Assembly: GCF_900156105.1 (NCBI RefSeq)
Contig: NZ_FTMS01000019.1
Coordinates: 1-57,225 of the forward strand
DNA length: 57,225 nt
Direction: 5' to 3'
Source of the DNA: Alkalispirochaeta americana
GTDB taxonomy: Bacteria > Spirochaetota > Spirochaetia > DSM-27196 > Alkalispirochaetaceae
Shown: positions 38,681 through 46,806 of the stretch, piece after piece
Numbering within the stretch: position 1 is the stretch's first letter
Layout of the letters: the number at the start of each line of letters is the position of its first letter
Made by a program: the position numbers and the translations under genes
The notes under the pieces: generated by a model
What the model was told of the DNA's origin: nothing
The model's database searches: none
Seen by the model: only the letters and a program-made list of their open reading frames with translations

Positions 38681-39777
38681 AGCACCCTGCAAAGCACCCG
38701 GGAAGCATTCTTGGAGGAGCCGCTCTCCTGCTGGCGGCGCTGATCCTCACCTTGATAACCCTTGCAGCTATTTTGGAGTTTTCCTGGTCCAGCCGGGTGG
38801 AGCGCCAGCTGACTCATCTCCTGAAAGATCAGGGTGCCCAGGGGACGATAACCTTCCGCCCCCGGGAGGGGGTTCTGCGAATCACTGATCTCTCCTGGCC
38901 CCTGCAGGAGCGGACTATTCGACTCAGAGCGCGCTCGGTGGAGTTCCACATGCAGCGGGGAGAACTCCTGCGGAAGCTTATCATCGACAAATCGCATCCC
39001 CTTTCCGGGATTTCCCTCCATCTGAAAGATGGACAGGTCCTGAGGGACCGGGGATTCCCGAAAGAAGGAACGGCCCTCCAGGAAGGGCATCCGCCACGGG
39101 ACCGCCCCTTGATGGAACTGAAGGAAGCCCGGGTCACTCTGGAGGGAAGCCTTCCCGGTTCAGAGGGGTTTCCCGGGGAGCTGGTACAGCTTCTCCAGGG
39201 GACACCTTCAACACGCACCGTGGAAGAGCTCTCCGTGGAAGGGAACCTGCAGGAATTCACGGCACACTACCTGCCTGGCGGGCTGGGCGAACTCGCGCTG
39301 GAGAGCTTCCGCTTCTCCGCCCAAGGAAGCCAGGTTACTACCCAGCCCTTTCTCTCGCTTCGCAACCGGGGGGAGTTGCACATCCATCTTGAAGGGAGCC
39401 AGGGGAATTTTCACCCGGGCCAGGGATTTCACGACCTCCTGAATTCCCGGTGGGCAGGGCTCTCGGACCTGCTGCCCCGAAGGGAGATTGTCTTTTCCCG
39501 GACCGAGGTAAAGGCCCGCAGGGAGGATCAGACAGTCACCCTCGAGAAAGGCTATCTCCAGGCAGACCGCGTTCAGGGAACTCTCTCGGGCAGTGCAGCG
39601 CTTACCGGGAAAGACAAATTGGATAACCTCCAGGGAAGTCTCACGATCGAGGACCTGGCAGACGATCTGCGCCGCCTGGCAGCCCCGGTGATTTTTGTCT
39701 TCACCCGGGGAGGGCTCATTCCCCGAAGAGGACCCTTTACCCTCTCTTTCAATTCCCGGGGTCTTTCCCTACACTAG
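38677..39777 (+). CDS. AsmA-like membrane-anchored protein
   Basis: A 366-residue protein; GTG 38677 overlaps the lipoprotein stop (GTGA). An N-terminal anchor (10-33) precedes a long beta-repeat periplasmic region: 'VEFHMQRGELLRKLIIDKSHPLSGISLHLKDG', 'LYLQADRVQGTLSGSAALTGKDKLDNLQGSLTIEDL'-like strands that recall AsmA/TamB or DUF748 proteins involved in lipid transport to the outer membrane. The family assignment is by pattern only. Coupling to the lipoprotein suggests an envelope role for both. The C-terminal 9 bp overlap kbl. Confidence 0.6.
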   Translation: MKHPAKHPGSILGGAALLLAALILTLITLAAILEFSWSSRVERQLTHLLKDQGAQGTITFRPREGVLRITDLSWPLQERTIRLRARSVEFHMQRGELLRKLIIDKSHPLSGISLHLKDGQVLRDRGFPKEGTALQEGHPPRDRPLMELKEARVTLEGSLPGSEGFPGELVQLLQGTPSTRTVEELSVEGNLQEFTAHYLPGGLGELALESFRFSAQGSQVTTQPFLSLRNRGELHIHLEGSQGNFHPGQGFHDLLNSRWAGLSDLLPRREIVFSRTEVKARREDQTVTLEKGYLQADRVQGTLSGSAALTGKDKLDNLQGSLTIEDLADDLRRLAAPVIFVFTRGGLIPRRGPFTLSFNSRGLSLH

Positions 39778-40974
39778 CTTCATCTTCCGGGCCATCTCGA
39801 TAAAGGCCCGGGAAGCCTGGTCAACCTGTTCTTCCCTGTGAGCCGCCGAGAGTTGCACCCGGATTCGCGCACGCCCCCGGGGGACCACGGGATGAGCAAA
39901 GCCGATTACGTAGATGCCCTCCTCAAAAAGCTTTTCTGCCAGCGCAAGAGCACGCCCCTCGTCGTACATCATTACCGGAACGATTGCGGTCTCGCCCGGA
40001 AGGAGATCCAGCCCCGCCCCGGTAAGGGCCGTGCGAAATCGCCGTGCCAACTCCAGGGGCCGCTGACACCATTGGGGATTTTCACCTACCATCCGGACGG
40101 CTCGCAAGGTTGCCCCGGCGATCGCAGGGGCCAGGGTATTAGAAAACAGGTAGGGGCGGGAACGCTGACGAAGGATCTCGATAATCTCCCGATGCCCCGA
40201 GACACACCCGCCCGAAGCTCCTCCCAAGGCCTTTCCAAAGGTGGTGGTGATGATGTCTATCTCCCCTTCCAGCCCGAAATACTCGGCAGTTCCGCGGCCA
40301 CTCTTCCCCAGATATCCGGTAGCGTGGCAGTCGTCGACCATCACCAGGGCATCGTAGCGGCGGGCGAGCTCAACGATCTCCGGGAGGGGTGCAATATCTC
40401 CGTCCATGGAAAAGACGCCATCCGTAACAATCAGGCAAAACCGGCATCCCTCGCTGCGGGCCTTCCGAAGTTGCGTCTCCAGATCGCCTGTGTCGGCGTG
40501 GGCATAGCGGTAGCGCCTGGCCCGGCAGAGCCGCACACCGTCGATGATGGAGGCGTGGTTCAACTCATCGGAAATGATGGCATCCTGCTCGCCCAGAAGA
40601 GGTTCAAAAACCCCGCCGTTGGCATCGAAGGCTGCCGCATAGAGGATCGTATCCTCAGTACCCAGGAAGGAGCTCATCTCCTCCTCAAGTTCCTTGTGAA
40701 GCTCGCTGGTCCCGCAAATGAAGCGCACCGAGGAATAGCCGAAACCATAGCGATCCATAGCCTGGCGGGCAGCCCGGATGATCTCGGGATGGTTTGAGAG
40801 GCCCAGGTAGTTGTTGGCGCAGAAATTGATGACCTCACGGGTAATTCCATCGATTCCCCGGGCGTGGATCACCCCGCCTTGAGGGCCCAGGAGAACCCTC
40901 TCCTCTTTGTAAAGCCCCTGGCCGCGCAGTGAGGCAGCCAAAGCTGTCAATTCATCCTTCATCGCTCCATACAT
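39769..40974 (-). CDS. kbl: Glycine C-acetyltransferase (2-amino-3-ketobutyrate CoA ligase)
   Basis: A 401-residue PLP enzyme that splits 2-amino-3-oxobutanoate with CoA to glycine and acetyl-CoA. ATG 40974 is chosen for GGAGG 9 nt upstream and for the length of E. coli Kbl (about 398). Motifs: 'CANNYLGLSNHPEI', 'GTSELHKELEEEMSSFLG', 'SDELNHASIIDG', 'MVDDCHATGYLG', and the PLP lysine in 'TTTFGKALGGASGG'. It overlaps the upstream tdh gene by 23 bp, so the pair forms a threonine-to-glycine operon. Confidence 0.95.
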   Translation of the reverse strand: MYGAMKDELTALAASLRGQGLYKEERVLLGPQGGVIHARGIDGITREVINFCANNYLGLSNHPEIIRAARQAMDRYGFGYSSVRFICGTSELHKELEEEMSSFLGTEDTILYAAAFDANGGVFEPLLGEQDAIISDELNHASIIDGVRLCRARRYRYAHADTGDLETQLRKARSEGCRFCLIVTDGVFSMDGDIAPLPEIVELARRYDALVMVDDCHATGYLGKSGRGTAEYFGLEGEIDIITTTFGKALGGASGGCVSGHREIIEILRQRSRPYLFSNTLAPAIAGATLRAVRMVGENPQWCQRPLELARRFRTALTGAGLDLLPGETAIVPVMMYDEGRALALAEKLFEEGIYVIGFAHPVVPRGRARIRVQLSAAHREEQVDQASRAFIEMARKMKLV

Positions 40975-41932
40975 ACCGGGCATCCTCCAGTCGTTGTGAG
41001 AGAACCCGCAACATATCGCGGGTCGTGGCTTCCAAATCATACTCCGGTTTCCATCCCCACTCCACCCGGGCCGCATAATCTTCCATATTGTTGGGCCAGG
41101 AATTGGCGATGGCCTGACGAACAGGGTCTACATCGTAGTCGATCTCAAACTGAGGGAGGCAGGCCCGGATGTAGGCGGCCTGCTCCTCGGGACAAAAACT
41201 CATGGCGGTCACGTTGAAGGCATTCCGGTGACGCAATCGGGATGGATCGGCCTCCATCAGGGAAATAGCGGCCCGAACCGCATCAGGCATATACATCATG
41301 TCCAGGTAGGTGTCCCCCTTCAGGAAACAACGATAGCGCCCTGTTTGCAACGCCTGGTAATAGATATCCACAGCGTAATCGGTGGTCCCTCCTCCGGGGG
41401 GGGTCTTGCTGGAAATAAGCCCGGGGTATCGCAACCCCCGGGTATCTACACCGTACTTGAAATGATAATAGTCGCACAGCAGTTCCCCCGCCACTTTGGT
41501 CACGCCGTACATGGAGGTGGGACGCTGAAGCGTATCCTGGGGTGTCCAGTCCCGGGGAGTGGTAGGCCCAAAGGCCCCGATCGAACTGGGAGTAAACACG
41601 GCTGCCCCCCTTTCCCGGGCCACCTCCAGAACCGTCAGAAGACCGTTCAGATTCAGATCCCAAGCCTCCTGGGGGCGATCTTCGGCGGTGGCCGAGAGAA
41701 GTGCCGCCAAATGGTATATTGTGCCAATCCGGTGTTTCTCCACGATTTCGGCCAGCGTCTTTCCGTCACGGACGTCAAACTTGTAGAAAGGCCCTTCCTC
41801 AACAAGATCCCGGTTGATGTGATCGCGCACATCGGTAAGGACCACCCGATCGGAGCCGTGCTGCCGCCGGAGTTCCGTGGCGATCTCGCTTCCTAACTGT
41901 CCCAAGGCGCCGGTTATCAGAATACCCTTCAC
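40952..41932 (-). CDS. tdh: L-threonine 3-dehydrogenase, short-chain (SDR/epimerase-like) type
   Basis: A 326-residue NAD-dependent enzyme. GTG 41932 has GGAGG just upstream. The extended-SDR Rossmann motif 'ILITGALGQLGSEIATELRR' lies at the N-terminus. 'IYHLAALLSATAEDRPQEAWDLNLNG', 'TPSSIGAFGP' and the catalytic 'YGVTKVAGE' (Tyr-x3-Lys) follow. 'RYPGLISSKTPPGGGTTDYAV' is characteristic of the SDR-type threonine dehydrogenase, distinct from the zinc enzyme. Position directly before kbl confirms the role: threonine to 2-amino-3-oxobutanoate, then glycine. Confidence 0.92.
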   Translation of the reverse strand: MKGILITGALGQLGSEIATELRRQHGSDRVVLTDVRDHINRDLVEEGPFYKFDVRDGKTLAEIVEKHRIGTIYHLAALLSATAEDRPQEAWDLNLNGLLTVLEVARERGAAVFTPSSIGAFGPTTPRDWTPQDTLQRPTSMYGVTKVAGELLCDYYHFKYGVDTRGLRYPGLISSKTPPGGGTTDYAVDIYYQALQTGRYRCFLKGDTYLDMMYMPDAVRAAISLMEADPSRLRHRNAFNVTAMSFCPEEQAAYIRACLPQFEIDYDVDPVRQAIANSWPNNMEDYAARVEWGWKPEYDLEATTRDMLRVLSQRLEDARYVWSDEG

Positions 41933-41950
41933 GATCCCTCCAATCTTGAC

Positions 41951-42013
41951 ATTTCGTCACCACGATAATACACTATAATAAACTTTCGTTCAACATAGTG
42001 TACTTCACGAAAT
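41951..42013. promoter_or_regulatory. Shared operator region of tdh-kbl and the XRE-cupin gene
   Basis: Three TTTCGT half-sites occur: direct at 41952 and 41984, and inverted at 42007 (ACGAAA). TACACTAT (41969-41976) pairs with ATAGTGTA (41995-42002). A perfect TATAAT at 41974-41979 may be the rightward -10. The sites overlap both divergent promoters, so the XRE-cupin protein is the likely binder. Confidence 0.65.
41965..41993 (-). promoter_or_regulatory. tdh-kbl promoter
   Basis: On the minus strand, TTGAAC (41993-41988), exactly 17 bp, then TATTAT (41970-41965). It lies within the inverted-repeat region shared with the divergent regulator gene. Confidence 0.7.
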
Positions 42014-42055
42014 GAGCGTTTGTCAAAACAAGATATCAGGAGTATGGTTAGGATC

Positions 42056-42652
42056 ATGACAGGCACCCAGCATCACTCCCAGGAGCCTCCCTTGATCGGG
42101 GGAAACATCAGGCGGATCAGAAAAGAGGCGGGCCTCACCATGGACGTCCTGGCAGAACGGAGCGGCGTTTCCAAGGCGATGCTCTCCCAGATTGAGGCCG
42201 AAAAGGTAAACCCCACGGTGGCTACCGTGTGGAAAATATCCCAGGGCCTCCAGGTGGAGATCAACCGCCTTCTTGAGGGCAGCGAGGAGCCCGTCAGGAA
42301 GTTTCACGTCACCACCCGGGACGATATCATCGCCCTGGATACCGATGAGGAAGGGCTTCACATTGATGTGCTGACTCCAATCCAGATGGTGGAGGATCTG
42401 GAGATGTACCTTCTCTCTTTTGCTCCGGGGGGCGCACTGCGATCGGCTCCTCATTTTCCCAACACCGAGGAGTTTCTCACGGTTATACGGGGGAGCATTC
42501 ATGTTCGGGCCGGAGACCGCGACGCCCGCCTGGGCGAAGGAGATTTCATCCGCTATCAATGCGACGTGGAGCACGATATCGAGAACACCAGCGAGGAATC
42601 TTCCCTGGTCCACATGGTGGTGCGGTTCCACAAGCGTTCTCTGGGTCATTAG
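42056..42652 (+). CDS. XRE-family regulator with C-terminal cupin domain
   Basis: About 198 residues from ATG 42056 (ATG 42044 is also possible). A helix-turn-helix occupies 15-70 ('IGGNIRRIRKEAGLTMDVLAERSGVSKAMLSQIEAEKVNP'). A cupin_2 domain covers 125-195 ('LLSFAPGGALRSAPHFPNTEEFLTVIRGSIHVRAGDRDARLGEGDFIRYQCDVEHDIENT'), which binds a small effector, often an amino acid or its derivative. It is divergent from tdh-kbl with shared operator half-sites, so it probably controls threonine catabolism. Confidence 0.88.
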   Translation: MTGTQHHSQEPPLIGGNIRRIRKEAGLTMDVLAERSGVSKAMLSQIEAEKVNPTVATVWKISQGLQVEINRLLEGSEEPVRKFHVTTRDDIIALDTDEEGLHIDVLTPIQMVEDLEMYLLSFAPGGALRSAPHFPNTEEFLTVIRGSIHVRAGDRDARLGEGDFIRYQCDVEHDIENTSEESSLVHMVVRFHKRSLGH

Positions 42653-42763
42653 CTTCCGGATTGGCCCCACGGCATCTCCGCGCCCTCCCGGGGGATCAAC
42701 TCGAGGGCTCACCGAGTGGGCCTAACCTTGACAGGCCCCTCGAGAGAGCCTATTTTTCTCTCC

Positions 42764-43207
42764 ATGCTCAAAGAAACGCTCACGGTCGATCTTGTAACGA
42801 CCGACCTTCCCGGATCGGACAAGGATCAAATTATCCGGGCCCTGCTGGACCTCATCTGTACAACGGGGAAAGTGAAAGACCCGGCCCTGGCCCTGGAGGA
42901 CGTCCTGGCTCACGAGACGGGAATGTCCACGGGAATGGAACACGGGATCGCAATACCTCACGCAAAGACCGACGCTGTAGATTCTCTGGTGGCGTGTGTG
43001 GGGATATCGCCAAAGAAGATCGACTTCGAGAGCCTGGACCGGAAACCGGCCCAGATCTTCATCATGACCCTCTCTCCTCGTGACGGGACGGGGCCGCATG
43101 TACAGTTTTTGGCGGAGATTAGCAGGCTTCTCAAGGATGCAAAGATGAGGAAGCAACTCCTCAAGGCCAAAAGCGACGAGGAGTTACTGCACCTCCTGAT
43201 CAGCTAA
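42764..43207 (+). CDS. Stand-alone PTS EIIA domain protein (PtsN/fructose type)
   Basis: A 147-residue protein; ATG 42764 gives the family start 'MLKETLTVDLVTTDLPGSDK', while an upstream GTG (42716) would add an unusual tail. H66 in 'TGMSTGMEHGIAIPHAKTDA' is the phosphorylated His. 'GISPKKIDFESLDRKPAQIFIMTLSPRD' and 'GPHVQFLAEISRLLKD' complete the fold. It is very close to the EIIA domain fused to the antiporter at 34.7 kb. Probably regulatory. It converges with the glycosidase-like gene. Confidence 0.88.
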   Translation: MLKETLTVDLVTTDLPGSDKDQIIRALLDLICTTGKVKDPALALEDVLAHETGMSTGMEHGIAIPHAKTDAVDSLVACVGISPKKIDFESLDRKPAQIFIMTLSPRDGTGPHVQFLAEISRLLKDAKMRKQLLKAKSDEELLHLLIS

Positions 43208-43235
43208 CCTTGCACCAGGAGCACCGGGGCGATCC

Positions 43236-44843
43236 CTAGGGACCGTCCCGCTCCTCATCGTCGAACCAGAGTCCTCGCGACACCATGTAGTACCGCCCCG
43301 AAAAGTTCCAGAGGGTAAACCCGCTTGCCCCGGCCGAGAGGCTTCCCCGGATCTGGCGTTTCAGATAGTCCGTATAGGTATCTTCATCAAAACGCAACTC
43401 GCCGCCAATCAGAAACGATTGGATATAGGGGCGAATCAGCACGGTATCACCGGTGATCCGCCTCCCCCGGGCAGTGCCTTCCTCATAGAGATATTCAGCC
43501 CACTCCAAATAGGGCAAATCACCCATGAAGGCCCTGGGAAAATGCGAGGGGTAGAGCATGGGCGAGATCACGTCCACGTACTGAGCCAGGGCCGCGATAT
43601 CCTGTCCCAGATAACTCATGCGGTACCAGCCGTTGAAACCGAAGACATCAATACTGATTGGAATCGAGATCTCTTCCCGGGCACGCCGGGCAAACTCCGT
43701 AAGAGCCTGGACCCGGGGATCGCCGTAATCGATACCGCGGTTCAGGGCGGGGCTGTCCTCTTTGTAGCGATAGACAATATCCTGACGCCGACCGTCAGCA
43801 GGAGTCCTGATGTAATCGAACTGTATCTCGTCTACACCCATCTCCTGAAGTTCCCGGGCAATAGCGATATTGTAGTCCCAGACAAACTCCGAGAACGGAT
43901 CTACCCAGTACTCTACCTGGCGTGAGCGGGTTTCTCCATCGTCAGTTGTCTCCTGGCGGAACACACCCCAGGGAGCGTTCCGGCGACTGTCCCAGAGAGC
44001 GTAGCGGTTGTTCTGATATCGGTAGAGTTGCTCATCCTTGAAAACCACAATCCGGGCGATCAGGTAGAGATCGCTCTCGTGAACGGTACGGATTACCCGC
44101 TGGGCATCGAAAAAACGACGGACGGCTCCTACCTGGCGAGGCAACTCAAGAGATGTTTCGTAGGCAATGCGACCGTTGTCATCCTTGAAGTCGATTACCA
44201 CGGCGTTGAACCCCTGTTCCCGGGCAAACTCCATGTGCCCGGGAAGAGAATCAGGCCCCACATGCCAGGGAGCAAGGAAGAAGGATACTTTGTCGGCAGC
44301 CTTCTCCATGCGCTGCTCCCGGGCAGGATACATTCGGGCCTGAGGATGGTCCCGGGCTGGAACGGCCGCAGCCAGGGCGCGTTGGCCCCGGGAGTCAGGC
44401 AGGTTCACCACGGCCCCACGGCGGCGATCAATCGCCAGAAGCTCTCCCGACTGGGCACGACGCAGCCAGAGGACATCCCGATCCGATGGGTCGTAGGCTG
44501 CCTGGGCGATATCATCGTAGAAACCGTTGCCTTTATAAATTGTGCGCAGACCGTTGCCCCGACCCAAGGCGCTCCAGGTCTCCCCGTTATCCTCACTCTC
44601 GAAGATGCCGTGGAAGGTGGTTGCCACCAGAAGCCGCCGTTCATCCCAGGGAGAACGGGCAGCGCTGGTAAGATAGGTATTGCTTCCCGTTGCCTGACGA
44701 AGCGATCGGGCGACACGGACCTCATCGGAACCGTTCTGTGAGAACCGGAGCTCGCTGGAGGTCAGCTCGAGAAGCTCGGCGGGAGCCGCCCCCAGGGCCA
44801 TGGAAAAAACGCAGAAAAAAACTACTGTTATGCCTTTCATCAC
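43236..44843 (-). CDS. Exported putative glycosyl hydrolase (DUF4015 family)
   Basis: A 535-residue protein with signal peptide (about 1-20). Residues 40-180 show short BNR/propeller-like repeats ('VATTFHGIFESEDNGETWSALGRG', 'AAYDPSDRDVLWLRR'). The C-terminal 340 residues form a TIM barrel of the DUF4015 type: 'FNAVVIDFKDDNGRIAYETS', 'EYWVDPFSEFVWDYNIAIARELQEMGVDEIQFDYIRTP', 'IDVFGFNGW', 'DVISPMLYPSHFP', 'GASGFTLWNFSGRY'. 'EIQFDYIRTP' is the hallmark line with candidate catalytic Asp. The substrate is probably an exopolysaccharide but is unknown. The initiation codon may be GTG 44843 or ATG 44840. Confidence 0.85.
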   Translation of the reverse strand: MMKGITVVFFCVFSMALGAAPAELLELTSSELRFSQNGSDEVRVARSLRQATGSNTYLTSAARSPWDERRLLVATTFHGIFESEDNGETWSALGRGNGLRTIYKGNGFYDDIAQAAYDPSDRDVLWLRRAQSGELLAIDRRRGAVVNLPDSRGQRALAAAVPARDHPQARMYPAREQRMEKAADKVSFFLAPWHVGPDSLPGHMEFAREQGFNAVVIDFKDDNGRIAYETSLELPRQVGAVRRFFDAQRVIRTVHESDLYLIARIVVFKDEQLYRYQNNRYALWDSRRNAPWGVFRQETTDDGETRSRQVEYWVDPFSEFVWDYNIAIARELQEMGVDEIQFDYIRTPADGRRQDIVYRYKEDSPALNRGIDYGDPRVQALTEFARRAREEISIPISIDVFGFNGWYRMSYLGQDIAALAQYVDVISPMLYPSHFPRAFMGDLPYLEWAEYLYEEGTARGRRITGDTVLIRPYIQSFLIGGELRFDEDTYTDYLKRQIRGSLSAGASGFTLWNFSGRYYMVSRGLWFDDEERDGP

Positions 44844-44900
44844 CGGCGGAGACTACCACAGCACGGCACCGTTGGAAAACACCCGGAACGAGGCAGAGCG

Positions 44901-46241
44901 CTAGTCCACCCGAAGAACAAAGCCCTTGAGGTATTCCGCCTCGGGGAAGTGCAGTGGCACAGGGTGATCCGCTCCCTGGGAGAGAACCCCCTCGACTCGC
45001 ACCGCCCTTCCCGCATCGGCAGCGGCCCAGGCCAGGGCGGTCCGAAAATCGTCGCGGCTTATGGCACCCGAGCAGGAGAACGTCACCAACCGGGAACCAC
45101 TGCGCATCCCCTGAAGAGCTGCCAAGTTCAGATCCTTGTACGCCCGAAGCCCCGCATCACGGTGTTGCCGGGCGGGGACAAGCTTGGGTGGATCAAGGAC
45201 CACCAGATCGAACGATTCCAGGCCCTGAGGCACCGCGTTCGTTCTCAAAAGTTCGAAGAGATCCCCCTTCACCACGTGGAGGCGATCGGCGGGAGCCTGC
45301 TGAAGAACCCGGTTGGCCTCAACCAGTCTCAGGGCAGCAGCAGAGCTGTCGGCGCAAACCACCGACGAGGCTCCTCCCGCCAGGGCGGTGAGCCCGAACC
45401 CTCCATGATAGCAAAAGGCATCCAGAACGCGCGCGCCCCGGGCATGATCGCCAACCCAGCGACGGTTCTCTCGCTGATCGCAATAAAACCCCGTTTTCTG
45501 GCCGGCCTCGGGCAGGGCGTGCCAGAGAAGCCCGTTCTCTTCGACCAGAATATCCGGATTCTCCGGATTCTCCGGGTTCTCCCTGTTCCCGCCGGGGCAG
45601 ATCCATTGGCCCTGAAATGGCCCTGAAACACCCTCGCGCCCAAGAAGATCCCGGTCTGGAGAAAGATATACCCCTTGGGGGTTCACAAGGCGGGTCAGCT
45701 CCTCCTGAATCCATTGGCGATTATCCCAGGCGAAGGCTCCGGAAAGTTCCAGAACCAGGGTACGACCCAGAAGATCCGCCACAAGACCGGGAAAACCGTC
45801 GGCCTCACCAAAAACAAGCCGCACCGCCCCGTCGGGACGATCCCGCCGCAATTCGCTGCGACGCTCCACGGCTTCACGAAGAAGCTGAAAAAATGTTTCT
45901 CCCCGTATCGGTATCTCGGGGTTTCGGGTTATTATGCGAAGAGCCAATCGGGAAGAACCGTTATAGAGGCCCCATCCCAGAGGGCGTCCCGAGGGGTCAC
46001 AGGCAAAAGCAGGCTGGGTATGGTCCCACACCAGGGGATGTTCCTGCACCGCCTGATGTACCGATGCAGGCAGGGTTGCCGGGCGGGGAGGCGCCCCCAA
46101 GGCGTTGCGAAACACCCAGGGATGGCCGTTGCGAACAGGCTTGATCCCCTTGGGCGAGAGCCGAATTTCCTGAATCACCCTGGCGCTCTGGTCCTTGGGA
46201 CCGGTTTTTTGTACCCTTTGGTTGTTCCCGTGTGTATTCAC
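44901..46241 (-). CDS. Class I SAM-dependent rRNA large-subunit methyltransferase (RlmI-like)
   Basis: About 446 residues from GTG 46241; a GTG near 46180 is an alternative, and neither has a strong ribosome site. An N-terminal PUA domain ('EIRLSPKGIKPVRNGHPWVFRNALG') precedes a central EEHEE-like domain and a Rossmann methyltransferase with 'GFYCDQRENRRWVGDHARGARVLDAFCYHGGFGLTALAGGA' (motif I) and 'FDLVVLDPPKLVPARQH' (motif IV). This is the RlmI/RlmK m5C1962 methyltransferase family; the DPPK with 'FCYHGGF' fits. The middle contains repeated 'ENPENPEN' residues. It is divergent from the phosphoesterase gene. Confidence 0.88.
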   Translation of the reverse strand: MNTHGNNQRVQKTGPKDQSARVIQEIRLSPKGIKPVRNGHPWVFRNALGAPPRPATLPASVHQAVQEHPLVWDHTQPAFACDPSGRPLGWGLYNGSSRLALRIITRNPEIPIRGETFFQLLREAVERRSELRRDRPDGAVRLVFGEADGFPGLVADLLGRTLVLELSGAFAWDNRQWIQEELTRLVNPQGVYLSPDRDLLGREGVSGPFQGQWICPGGNRENPENPENPDILVEENGLLWHALPEAGQKTGFYCDQRENRRWVGDHARGARVLDAFCYHGGFGLTALAGGASSVVCADSSAAALRLVEANRVLQQAPADRLHVVKGDLFELLRTNAVPQGLESFDLVVLDPPKLVPARQHRDAGLRAYKDLNLAALQGMRSGSRLVTFSCSGAISRDDFRTALAWAAADAGRAVRVEGVLSQGADHPVPLHFPEAEYLKGFVLRVD

Positions 46242-46281
46242 GAGAGGAAGCTTACTACACCTTCGCATCAAGGAGGAACCG

Positions 46282-46806
46282 ATGAAGATTGCAATCATGA
46301 GCGACATCCACGACAACATCTGGAACCTGGAACGAGCTCTGCAGCAGGTCCAGGACCAGGAAGCCCGGACCTTGCTCTTTCTGGGTGATTTCTGTGCCCC
46401 CTTCACCCTGGACCAGCTGGCCCGGGGATTTTCCGGGCCGATCCACGCAATCCTGGGCAACAACGACGGAGACCCCCTGCTCCTGAGCAGAATCGCGGGA
46501 GAGCACCCCCACGTGACCCTCCACGGGCACGTTGCAGAACTTACATTCGAGGGTGTAAAAATCGCCATGAACCACTATCCGGAGATCGCCCGGGGCCTGG
46601 CACATTCCCGACTCTACGACGCAGTCTTCAGCGGCCATGATCATCAGCGGTATCATCAGAAAGTGGAGAACACGCTCTGGGCAAACCCCGGCGAGGTGAT
46701 GGGCCGCTTCGGCAAGCCCTCGTTCGGGATCTTTCTCACCGGAGACCTTTCCTTTGTTCATGTGGACATCGATCTCTCCCGCAGGGTTGCCGGGCACAGC
46801 CAGTGA
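46282..46806 (+). CDS. YfcE/MJ0936-type metallophosphodiesterase
   Basis: A 174-residue calcineurin-like enzyme; ATG 46282 follows AAGGAGG. Metal-binding motifs: 'MSDIHDN', 'FLGDFC', 'ILGNNDGD', 'MNHYPE' (a variant of the GH-x-H strand) and 'FSGHDHQ'. Members hydrolyse small phosphodiesters. It is transcribed with the next gene, whose GTG start overlaps its stop. Confidence 0.88.
   Translation: MKIAIMSDIHDNIWNLERALQQVQDQEARTLLFLGDFCAPFTLDQLARGFSGPIHAILGNNDGDPLLLSRIAGEHPHVTLHGHVAELTFEGVKIAMNHYPEIARGLAHSRLYDAVFSGHDHQRYHQKVENTLWANPGEVMGRFGKPSFGIFLTGDLSFVHVDIDLSRRVAGHSQ

Noticed and set aside
39838-40797. Rightward frame of 319 codons opposite kbl
   Set aside because: Shadow of kbl, whose PLP motifs are complete; no ribosome site and no family features.
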